Shown here: in pieces, positions 36,301 to 45,000 of the stretch
Numbering within the stretch: position 1 is the stretch's first letter
How the letters are laid out: every line of letters begins with the position of its first letter
Assembly (NCBI GenBank): GCA_004369045.1
Contig: ML213532.1
Span: forward strand, 176,314 to 226,220
Source: Heliocybe sulcata
Taxonomy: Eukaryota; Basidiomycota; Agaricomycetes; Gloeophyllales; Gloeophyllaceae
Direction of reading: 5' to 3'
Length of the DNA stretch: 49,907 nt
The notes under the pieces: model-generated
Told to the model about the DNA's origin: nothing
The model's database searches: none
The model's input: only the letters and a program-made list of their open reading frames with translations
Program-made: the position numbers and the translations under genes

Positions 36301-37194
36301 ATTCCTCTACTGGCATCTCGACCCTGATGCACCGCCTGTATCCGGCCAGGTCCGCTTTCGCACCGCGACATCCTCTGACCCGGCTACCTTCCCAATTGGG
36401 CGCGACTTGCAGCTGCCAGACGGCCGGATGTGGCATATATCGCTCTTTGATATTGCCGAGCGGGCAAAGTACTCTGGCCTTCGTATACATCTTCTCTCTG
36501 AGAAGTTGGTAACAGTAAACGTACTGGATACCGCCCAGAACATCTCTTCACGGAACGGGAAAAGGACATACCGTCCCGCCACCGGTAGTTTGCTCATTTG
36601 GAAGTTCGGGCAGAGTTTTCTTGTGGATCTTACCAGAAATGAGTCGTCGCTTTGGGTTATAGGACGCTCAGCAGTAGAACGTCTTGTCTTGCCGTCGCTG
36701 TCCTCGGTCTGTGTCCGCAAATCGGACAGAACCGAGATTTGCTATGTCCTGAGCGGAAGTCACGAATCGCGCACCTCTCGACAGACCACTATGCATGACT
36801 TTTTGAATGGAGTCGAGTACACGCCGTTCGCGGGTGCGTCGCTACGATGGATTTTCTCCTAAAGTACTTACGAGAAGCCTTATAATGTTCAGGGCGAGCT
36901 CTGGTTCAGTTCGAGCGCTCTACTCTACCAGAGCACAAGGGTACGCGAACCGTCGTCCTCCGTATCCTCAAAGTCATGAAAAAATCGGACGGCTCTGATG
37001 ACGCGTCCTGGACGCCGGAGCCGCAGGAGGATGGCTTGGATATGTCAGGGATGCACCAGCACGCTTGGTCAGTGGATGTCCACCACCCTCAGCCCGGGAG
37101 TGGATTACTTTCCTCGTCGGCAAAAGCCCTAAGGATTCTATTCGATAACGAAGCTCTCCAAGGGCATCGAGACGGCAGAGGAGCTAAGTCATGA
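33353..37194 (+). CDS. R6: six-domain array repeat protein
   Basis: Exons 33353-36833 and 36893-37194 (59-nt intron) give about 1260 residues. The start is MMARGNGIISASKP; the open frame extends upstream only without an ATG. Residues 1-58 contain eleven Lys/Arg and a single Glu and end at QRRWKSAGK, as expected of a mitochondrial presequence. Domain cores lie at residues ~155, 321, 488, 652, 819 and 986. The cap (LIWKFGQSFLVDLTRN, WVIGRSAVERLVLP) is at ~1067-1160 and the tail at 1161-1260. Domains 1 and 2 are near copies (both YWHLQPDGPPVS and RFRITKSSDPATF). Domain 4 is almost identical to domain 2 of R5. Domain 3 has an odd KSYRYNTFPTG in place of SSDPATFPSG. No enzyme motif is apparent; the domain looks beta-rich. 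Confidence 0.82.
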
Positions 37195-37724
37195 GCTGGC
37201 ACACTTGATCATCTCCGCTTTAGTGCTCATATCATGTTTTCTTCGTGGCGACTAATGAACGCAATAACACCAGGTTCAGGTGGACCGTAGACGTGCGCCA
37301 CGTTACTCCTATAGTATAACTACGACCTCGGCGGTCGAGCCTGCGGCTTAGTAAACCATGCAAATTGGCATTTACCTGTGACACATTGATACACTCCAGA
37401 TTGAGAAATGTCGGTCAAAAGCCATGGTATTTCCGCCAACGTAAGATCTGGGCTACCTTTACTCAAATTCAAGTCGCACGGTTCGGCCGCGGGTTGTGGA
37501 TCTCCCGAGTCCCGTGCACTGCATTTTGCTCCAGTTTACATTGTGAATGTACCGCTGACATGCGGGTCTTTTGATATCTTTTTCTATATATATGTCATTG
37601 CCTTGATTCAACTTTACCCATAACCAAGTGCGCTCGCACTGGTGGCGACATCAGCCCTCAATATGTTGTTTTTTTCGCTACCCCCCTGATCCATTTTAAT
37701 GGATGAACGGAGGCGGTTCAGTTA
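37195..37724. repeat. 3' flank of R6 (T module, first part)
   Basis: Close copy of the flank of R5 (29215-29750), with the same CAGTTTACATTGTGAATGT and TAACCAAGTGCGCTCGCAC-like stretches, and ending at GGATGAACGGAGGCGGTT. It is probably the 3' UTR plus spacer. No gene seen. Confidence 0.5.
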
Positions 37725-38271
37725 CGAGTCCTGAGTTTACGAAGGATGAGTCTTTGCATGCATTTTTTGGGCGCGTTGCCGAACGTTTTGGCCGTGGGAA
37801 AGTAGATGCCGAGTAATCGGAGTATGAACGTCTTTGTAGTCATCAATACACTTAAATGAAACCCCGCCCCTATTGAGACTACAAGCGGAGTACGAAATGC
37901 GTTTTGTAGTGGTCCCGATCACTAATTCTTGTCGGTCTCCATGATGCTCACTCCTTTGCACCTCAAATTTTGAATATAAGCATATGAAAATAGGACCTGC
38001 GTACTGGAATATTTTCAAGATTTTATCACCCCTTTAGCATCCCTCACCCTTCAAACCTGTCGAATTCACCTCTGTTACCGTGGGAATGCGCGTTGAATGG
38101 GAATTGTAGTCAGTGGCGCAGGTCAGTTGAGCCAGATTCTATGGCATGATGCGTGAAGTATATTCAACCGGAGAGTTTTATTTATGGGATTAATCACTGT
38201 AGTATCATATGTATAGTGTTATATATAGTGTTACTCAAGCACAACACTACCACAGATCTACTCAGGACTCG
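37725..38271. mobile_element. 547-bp MITE with TA target duplication
   Basis: CGAGTCCTGAGT at 37725-37736 is perfectly inverted as ACTCAGGACTCG at 38260-38271, and both ends are flanked by TA. The sequence between is absent from the matching places after R4 and R5, so it is an insertion. Size, inverted ends and the TA duplication fit a non-autonomous Tc1/mariner-type element. The 93-codon minus-strand ORF inside is probably chance. Near its right end lies a small inverted repeat (AGTGTT...AACACT, ~38225-38247). Confidence 0.75.
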
Positions 38272-38701
38272 TATCAATGCCACGCGGCGCGGTGGCCGGC
38301 TACCCCCAAGTCTCTCCAGTTGAACCACGGGCTATGAAGCGAGCACACCTGACTTGTCGGATCCGTTTTACCTCTCGATCGCTGGCTCCCTCATGCTGGG
38401 TCGCTGCTTCATCCGGGTTGATGTGTGGTCAGTAGCTCTTGCTATTTTCTGCAGCTGATAGCTCCTATGCTGAAAGTTTAAGTCCTGTACTATCAGATGT
38501 CCAGCTGGTCCACACTACCCCGGGCTTGCTCACGGCGATGTGGGACTATAATCACCTGGCTATGATTGGACCATGCTGACACCAATAGTCGACGCGTCTA
38601 GAGCAATATTGCTCCGGAACAGCCGCACTGTAGAGCCTATCGATCCTACTCTCGTTTCTGTAAGGGCTCCCCTTCAGCCACCTTCGCTTTCAGCCACCGT
38701 G

Positions 38702-38715
38702 ACGTGACGTCACGT
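38702..38715. repeat. Perfect palindrome ACGTGACGTCACGT
   Basis: A 14-bp perfect palindrome inside the 268-bp element, with extra GTGAC/GTCAC symmetry around it. It contains the same GTGACGTCA core as the array promoters. Confidence 0.7.
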
Positions 38716-38774
38716 GTCACGCAGAGCGGCCACTTGTCTTTTGCACTTGTTGAAGGGTCCCTTAACCTGTTCCT

Positions 38775-38887
38775 CTTTGGAACTCCCTTCAACAACGTGC
38801 AGGTAAGCCCTTGGATACCATTAGAGGATGTATCTAGTGCTCATAGGTGTATATATTTGCTTTGGAACTCCCTTCAACAACGTGCAG
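38775..38887 (+). repeat. 28-bp direct repeat pair
   Basis: The 28 bases at 38775-38802 (starting CTTTGGAACTCCC, ending GTGCAG) recur exactly at 38860-38887, with 57 bp between. The first copy is followed directly by GTAAGC, so the segment 38803-38887 has the form of an intron (GTAAG ... GTGCAG). Confidence 0.7.
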
Positions 38888-38925
38888 CCTTGCCAGCTCA
38901 CTGGTTGTTAAGGTAGCCCTTACAG

Positions 38926-39222
38926 TTTCCAGACTGAAGTTCTGTACTTGGCAAACGACAGAGGCGTGAGCATCACGGGTACAGTTCGCGATCGGAGGGC
39001 CGGCTATTCCGCCGACATCCATGCCAACCTCATTAATGAAGTCTGCTGGCTCACCTGGTGTGACTAGGCGCATCTACCAAGATCCATGGTACCTCATGAA
39101 AATCATAGCCTTCACGACGCAGTGACTCCAGTCCCATGGACGTCTGCACTGCCGTCGGGAAATCCATGAATGTTGACAGTACTAATGAACGTTGAACTGC
39201 TGAAACGACACAAAAACGCGCC
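38926..39222. repeat. T module middle part, unit 6
   Basis: Comparable with 30035-30165 of unit 5 (CAGACTGAAG, TAGCCTTCACGA, GCCGTCGGGAAATCCATG), with about 140 extra bases near 38950-39100 that unit 5 lacks. No coding frame can be supported. Confidence 0.4.
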
Positions 39223-40147
39223 ATGCCAGGCGTAAAGGATGCAGAACAGAATGCATACCGCGATACCTGGCTTCCATTACAATGATACACTGTCGCATCT
39301 GATCGATGATCCTCAGGCTGGCCTCGCGATTCGCAGCGCAGTCAGTGATGCACGATGGCTGTGCAACTCGCGTGCCAGCCTGACCAGCCAATCAGAATCG
39401 ATCTCATCCGTCAACCGATGGGTACTTGCGACGAGCACAGTATACGAGAGGAGGGCACGCTCGACGCCAGATATGTCAGGAGGTCATAACATTCTTAGTT
39501 TTAGTATGCCTCCCGTGCCAATTCTGACGGTGAGTCAGGCATGCATATGGAGCATCGGATGATAACGGGACGGTAAGCATCGGACGCGCAAAGGCAGTGC
39601 TTTGGCACTCAGCTAACGTGTCTACAGGGCCATGTAGACCTCTCAGATTCGCATTTGTACATGATCATTCGTGAACGCTTTAGAGATCCTGCAATGGACT
39701 TGACGTCTGCAGAGCAGGAGCCTACAGACGGCGCGTGCTGCCATGCCAGCGGAGGCCAAAATGCTCACCAGGACCGGTACAGCGTACATTACTGGTCTGT
39801 AGCTGAGTTTACTCACCGCCACAGCAGCTACAGGTCATAGGCTACCCCACTCACACATTAACCTGACCAGCTAATTTAAGACTATCGCTACTGCACTGGA
39901 CCGTCGGGGACAATCGGCATGCATCTCGTATAACCATTGTTTGCACTTGCAGGTCCTCGTCCTATTCGCAGCTACAGGTGAAACAGTTAGGACGACGGGC
40001 CTTAATGGTATTTATATTCCACATGGTCTCCTGAGGCCATGTATCATCAGCGAAGGTGATCAATTGCCACGAGACTCTTACAATCCCTACTCAGTGACTG
40101 CTTCTGTTTTCTCCGCGGTTTCTCGTACCGGCATTGGATATGTCTGA
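39223..40147 (+). pseudogene. T-module spliced gene remnant, unit 6
   Basis: ATG at 39223 (MPGVKDAEQNAYRD) hits TGA after 20 codons. The frame continues shifted in the ORF 39239-39562, with SGGHNILSFSMPPVPILT before a GTGAGT donor at ~39530. The acceptor CTACAG is at ~39627. The second exon, GHVDLSDSHLYMIIRERF, is open here to QDR before GGTACAGC (~39777), unlike in unit 5. The final part (GIYIPHGLLRPC, SYNPYSVTASVFSAVSRTG) ends at TGA 40145-40147 after an upstream acceptor that I cannot place. Unit 6 thus keeps exons that unit 5 lost and the reverse. Product unknown. Confidence 0.5.
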
Positions 40148-40364
40148 CTCTCGTAAGCACGTTGACACCAAACAACAGTCCTCTCTCATTGGTACGCCTT
40201 GCATACCACTTTATCGCTATCACAAGCTGTTGATGGTTGATGGCACACCTGCCGCTATCTCCAAGACCGTAGCGGCACCTACAGAGCATGTCGGGCTCCT
40301 GATGCAGAACCAAAGGGCTATGCTGGTGAATGAAGGCTTGATCGACCATATGCTGGTGGCATAG
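40140..40364 (+). CDS. Small conserved ORF, 74-75 residues
   Basis: Starts near SDSRKHVDTKQ and reads through VDGTPAAISKTVAAPTEHVGL to MLVA. The unit 5 copy (31152 on) shares most residues but has a frame change near the middle. The N-terminal part overlaps the end of the T-gene remnant in another frame. This could be a real small protein, a 3' exon or chance. The acid/base composition gives no hint of function. Confidence 0.3.
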   Translation: MSDSRKHVDTKQQSSLIGTPCIPLYRYHKLLMVDGTPAAISKTVAAPTEHVGLLMQNQRAMLVNEGLIDHMLVA

Positions 40365-40489
40365 ATTGTTCTAAAGACTTACACTTCCAAAGGTGCTCTG
40401 CCGACTGCGTGCGTCGCTTCACGGCAGGGGCTCTTTCGTACCCACCTACGGTCATGATGGCACGTCCTATCCACGGAGTGTAATATGCC

Positions 40490-40611
40490 CTTGTACGACA
40501 TCCATCCAGGAGCAGAGATATACCAAAAACTGGCGGAGGAGATTGGCGTGATTGGTTTGTCGGTGATGTTATGATTGGATAAAAAGAGGGCGGAGAGGTG
40601 ATAGAGGAGGA
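40490..40611. repeat. Start of a further M module, cut off
   Basis: CCAAAAACTGGCGGAGGAGATTGGCG at ~40525 and GATAGAGGAG at ~40600 match the first bases of M copy D (31490-31605). The match ends at about 40611, where the mobile element begins. This is the beginning of what would have been the next array unit. Confidence 0.65.
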
Positions 40612-40630
40612 TACACGGCGGGCAAAGGAC

Positions 40631-40665
40631 GTGTCCAATTTCGCGGGTGGCACGAAATTGGACAC
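40631..40665. repeat. Perfect 13-bp hairpin near element left end
   Basis: GTGTCCAATTTCG (40631-40643) and its exact reverse complement (40653-40665) surround a 9-base loop. The core words (GTCCA, TTGGAC) recur at ~40669 and ~40679. This looks like a sub-terminal transposase-binding region, as known for CACTA elements. Confidence 0.65.
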
Positions 40666-41333
40666 CATGTCCACTCACTTGGACTGTCAGCGATTTCGGA
40701 TGCGACGCCCGGCATTGCGTCATTGTAGCGATAGGCCGGTCACATCACCAAAATAATATATCATGCATATACGTCCGAGAGAGAACATAAGCATGTCTAG
40801 AGGGCTCTTTTGTTCGGATCCACAGCCGCGACGTGGCCAGATACTGGGAAGTACACCGCCACCATGGTCACGGCGCAGCAGCATTGCCAGCTCGGCACGC
40901 CGCGGCTGTCCCGTGATGGCAGGCGACGCTTTACTTTACACCAACTTATGCTGCATGCGCAAAGTCTGGGCGCGTTGCTTTCCGACTTCAAAAACTTGTT
41001 GGAGCTGGCCTCTGGACGTAACAGCGTTTGTGCTTCCCTCAATATAGCGACCTTGCCCTTGTAGACAACAACTAGTCGAATACAGGAATGTATGTCTGCA
41101 TCGCCGCTCCAGGTCCTGCCAACGAGGCAAGCAATTACGAAACACTCTGGGATGGCGATATGGATGCCGTCGAGATGGTACACACTTTGTATGCAGGGAG
41201 GTTGTCGGCAATGTAAGCGAGCTTTGCCCGACATCACGCACCGCTGCCCTTGACACTCGGGAGGGAGCATATATTTGCGGGCAGGTTTAGTATGTTTGCG
41301 AGCGCCGAATATCTTGGAAGGCTTACTTCGACG
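40666..41333. other. Element left arm, no gene identified
   Basis: Between the hairpin and the first gene. Several open frames exist on both strands (for example minus 41270-40797), but none has splice signals, composition or features I can defend. It probably holds the promoter of the gene at 41334. Confidence 0.35.
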
Positions 41334-42231
41334 ATGTCATCCAGCCCTTCTCCTTCTGGCACTGGACAGGCTGGTCCACCGCAAGTCCCGCAGATTACCC
41401 CAGAGTTTGCGGCCTATATTGAACAGGCATTACATCATGAGATTGAGAAGGTGCAACAGCAAAGTGCACAGGAGCGGCAAGCCATGGAGGTGGCTCAAGC
41501 TGCCTGGCAGCAGGCACTGCGCGCTGAATATGAGCAGCGAGAACGGGTACATGAGCAACAGGAACAGGCCTATCGTACTGAGATAGATGCACTCCGATCC
41601 AGTCTTCAGGGGACCAGCCTGAGCATAAGGTACGCAGCCAGCAATCCCTGTGCCCTTGTACAATACTGATTCTGCATTCAGGCAAGAGCCGGCCCAAGAC
41701 AGCGAGGATGTCATAATGCGGAGCAGCTCCCTGGTGCCGTCTTTCTCCTCACAGGGACATCGTTCCAGCGGACAGGCAGTATCAGCCAACGCAACCAGTG
41801 GAGCATCCTCGAAACGTCCTTGCGACACTCCATTACCCCAGCCAAAGCGTCCAAAGAGTCACCTCAAGTCTCCCCAGCATCATCGTGTGAAGTCATCTCC
41901 GAAGAAACCTGCTATGCAGGTATGTTGCATCCTGAGCTCGGATTTACCTGGAGACCTTGGTGGCCTCAAGGTATGTATCAATACAGCTCCGTGTTTCTGA
42001 TCTATACTCATAACAGTTCAGAAGGCTCTCTATACACATATCCGAATTCTCTGGAGGCTTGAGCGCCACCAAGTCCCGACACTGCCCCCAGCCGATGTCC
42101 TTCGTGATTTCCTTGCGTGTTTCTCTGAGGCGGCGCATGATGTGGTGGCCATTCACTGCGGAACTCGACTTTTGTCTGCCCTCCGGATAGAGCCTGGTTA
42201 CCGAGGTAGTAAGCGCCTGTCCGGAGGCTGA
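41334..42231 (+). CDS. Element gene A: coiled-coil, basic nuclear-like protein
   Basis: Exons 41334-41629, 41682-41970 and 42022-42231 give about 264 residues. Another in-frame ATG lies at 41292. Residues ~25-95 are rich in Glu, Gln and Ala and should form a coiled coil (AAYIEQALHHEIEKVQQQ). Exon 2 is Ser-rich and basic with NLS-like runs (KRPKSHLKS, SSPKKPAM). Exon 3 has a compact segment, KALYTHIRILWRLERHQVP, and the frame ends at TGA 42229-42231. Exon 2 could also end at 41919: two back-to-back GT...AG stretches of 51 nt follow, both a multiple of three. The role is unknown; a DNA-binding accessory protein of the transposon is an inference from position. Confidence 0.6.
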
Positions 42232-42582
42232 ATTGCTGCGTACCCAACTTGAGCAAGATTCCGGAGCGGCCACCGATTCACGCGCACAGAGATAAGATAA
42301 CGTCAGTTTACATCTATTCGGGTCTGGCAACCTAGCAGCCTTTCGGGCCTCTCTCGGTTCCCTGTCCGCTCTCTTGCACCGTAGTAGATCCTATTTCCTG
42401 AGTAGGATAGTTCTTGAATACATCACGTAGTCACCCGTAAAAGTTGCCTAATATATCAAATATCTTCGCCGTGCAAGACATGGAAAAGCTCAACAAAGAA
42501 TATGGAAAATAGAATATATACTGGGCCGTCCTCGGTTCCTCCTCTCCTGCGGCTTGCTCTCGCACCCGTACCGTGATTCGGT
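42232..42582. other. Spacer between element genes A and B
   Basis: 351 bases, AT-richer towards the middle, with stops in all plus frames. It presumably holds the 3' UTR of A and the promoter of B. If A and B are one gene this would be an unusually long intron for this locus, so I treat them as separate. Confidence 0.4.
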
Positions 42583-44813
42583 ATGTTTGGTGTCCCAGCG
42601 GGAGCGTTCCAGCGCCCTGCCAACGCTGGTTATCATGTCCAGCAATCGTCTGTGGCAAGCACGATGCAACGCAATATGCCACAGGTGACTCCGCAATCGC
42701 AGCTGCAAATACAGGGTGTCGTTAATGCTGGCATTCCATCGCACACAGAAGGCGTACGTACCTGCCATGGATATCCCAGTGTATGCGATTAATAAGCCCG
42801 AGTTCAGGCGGTCCCGAACCTAGAAAGCCTCCCAGCTAATAGGATTAATAGTAACCGACCAGGGGCGTTCCATGCTCACCAAGCCTTTACTCCAGATCTT
42901 CCTCGTGGTCCCACCCCAGCTCAGGATGCTGCCTCAACATCCCCAACTGGCTCTAATCCCTCTCCGTTAGGGAATGTACCTGGCTTGCCGCCCGCCCCAT
43001 TCAATCAGCACATGCTCTTCCAAGAGCAACAGAAGAGCTCACCGTCAAACCATCCTTTCCAGCCATCTGCACTCCATCTTGGTGCGCCTTTCCAGCCACC
43101 AATATATCCCTCTCCCGCTAGTACTCCCGCCGAAGCTGCCTCCACGCTCTTACAGTTCTCAAATCAGAATGCGCTGGCTGGCATGAGCAGGATTGATACC
43201 ATGCAGTTCTTCCCTTGCGACTCGCTTCGAGAAGCTCGTCTCTTCAATGCATCTCCTGAGGTCTTCGTGAATGCCATGCAGCAGATGCAGGGCGAACTAC
43301 AGTTAGCCAAACAGGAAGTCATTAGATTGCGCGAGCATCAGGACTTATCTGACCAGCATGTCAAGACCTTGGATGCGACGCTGAAGCTTGTTCTTGAGCG
43401 CATCTCCCAGCTTGAGACGATTAACGAGAAGCTGGTTGAAGAGAGCAAGAGTAAGTCTAAAGGGTCCAATCATCTTGCGAACGAACACCCCGATCTTAAG
43501 GCGAGTACTCACCCACTCCGTCCACAAAGAATCCAAGCTAAAGTGTTCTCCAGAGCGATTGCCATGCCTTGCTGTGGCGCATGTGTGGTGTCAACCCTCA
43601 CCTGGACGAAGAAGAACACTTTGATCAGCTGGAGGGGCTGCGACCCACTGGTGAGGCTTACGAAGTTGATAAGGACGATAATGACAAGAAAACGTGGTAT
43701 CCGGCCTGGGAGTCCCGCGTCAATTCCAAGATGAACAAGCAATTCTTGGCTGCATTGACCGCTACAATAGTGGCAGATGAGGAAGTAAGCTCAGAGCTAC
43801 TGTTCAAATTAAATGAGAACTCAACTTTCTATGTATAGAGCCGTATCAAAGCAGGCCACTCGAAATATAAGGCTTGCGAGGAAGAGCTCGTGCATTCAAT
43901 TGCTACACAGTACTTTCAGCATGTTGCGCGGCGCTGGAAGGAGTACCAGACGAAGGATGGTCAGCAGAAGCTGGAGGCAAGGAGGCAAGTTGCACGATGG
44001 CATGGTCGACGTGCCAACGTAAGCATTCATATGTTACTCTGCTGAGAGGAAGCCATATTGATTATACGTACACATCTCAGGTCACGCAAGATCGCCGTAA
44101 GGCTGCTGAGACTTTCGAGATTCTTTTTCAAGCGGATGGCGCGGAGGGCATGCTGGAGACTGACTATGCTTCAAGCCGTCATACGTACTCCGAACGTGAC
44201 CTCAGTGATGATGCGAAGGCATGCCGTGAGCAGCAGCACCTCGGTCAGGGAGCATGGAAGGCTGTAGGAAGGAAGTGGAGGTGCAAAACAGTAAGCACTA
44301 TACAACAAGTGATATAATCAACGCTGACCTGATTTCCACGTCTAGTACGTTACGTTCCTGTTTCTGCTCGACAGAATCGATCGCATTATCGAGGATGTTC
44401 AAAGTTCTGGTGTGGTTGTGACACGAGCCGGACCAGAGGGTGAACCTGCAATGAAGAAACTCAAGGCGAAGAAAGGAAGAAAGAAGAACAACTCGAAAGG
44501 GGTCTTCTACCCTGCCCCGAGAGGTGATAACATGTCTTCGCGGCCCCCCAGTTCCAACAAGAGGCCTCTGATCGTCCCAACGCGGGGAATGGTTAAACCA
44601 CGGTACATCGTCGGACTAGACAGTGGCGATCACTTCTTCATGCGCAACAATCCTGGCTGGTGGGATACCTGGGAGGAGAAGTACTTGAAAGAGGGGTACC
44701 TGTCTGAGCGCGCCCTTGCCATCCTCGCAGAGCTTTCGAGCGATGGTAGTGACTACGAGACTGATGCTGCTCGGGCAGAGGAGGCGGCCAGGGCAATTTC
44801 AGTTGAGATCTAG
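42583..44813 (+). CDS. Element gene B: coiled-coil protein, multi-exon
   Basis: Exons 42583-42753, 42808-~43504, ~43556-43784, 43839-44018, 44081-44290 and 44346-44813, with introns of 51-62 nt. The N-terminal third is Pro/Gln/Ser-rich. Around residues 170-270 lies a coiled coil (VFVNAMQQMQGELQLAKQEV, LVLERISQLETINEKLVEES). The middle has an aromatic segment (LLWRMCGVNPHLDEEEHF, WYPAWESRVNSKMNKQF), then AAETFEILFQADGAEGMLET. The end has a basic patch (KKLKAKKGRKK) and an acidic finish. I recall this arrangement from unnamed proteins common in basidiomycete genomes, not checked. The junction of exons 2 and 3 is out of frame by one base: either a one-base indel, or a 50-nt intron from 43451 to 43500, a 4-nt exon 43501-43504 and an intron 43505-43555. 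The other junctions fit exactly. Confidence 0.62.
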
Positions 44814-45000
44814 TCGCAAGGTAATCAGTGCATAATACTTTCTCGTCAAAAAATTCCAAGCCTGGAATACTCACTAGGCTGGTGACCATGCTGATAGATG
44901 ATGTATCGCTAATTTGCTATCATGTTGCTCTTCCGCTGCTGTATCTGTCACGTCTATAGAACTCATGTATTCGCGCAAATTAGTATTTTAGAGATATATG

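Larger units (their letters stand above)
38658..38925. mobile_element. 268-bp small inverted-repeat element
   Basis: CTGTAAGGGCT at 38658-38668 is perfectly inverted at 38915-38925 and is flanked by TTT on both sides. The unit 5 sequence lacks the segment: GAGCCTATCGAT is followed within about 20 bases by the CAGACTGAAG stretch. It looks like a small non-autonomous DNA element with a 3-bp target duplication. Inside are a 28-bp direct repeat and an ACGTGACGTCACGT palindrome, listed separately. The superfamily is not clear from the ends alone. Confidence 0.65.

Noticed and set aside
3219-36512. Series of 60-116-residue ORFs in other frames and on the minus strand inside R1-R6, with similar sequences in every domain (for example PGRSAFAPRHPLTRLPFQ).
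   Set aside because: They recur only because the domain DNA itself is repeated. They are shorter, lack consistent starts, and the main frame is the one that stays open over entire genes and across the conserved intron.
2399-37194. Reading the repeat protein as a viral, adhesin or leucine-rich-repeat type protein.
   Set aside because: No signal peptide, LRR spacing, Cys pattern or GPI-like end is visible; the ~165-residue period is too long for short solenoid repeats.
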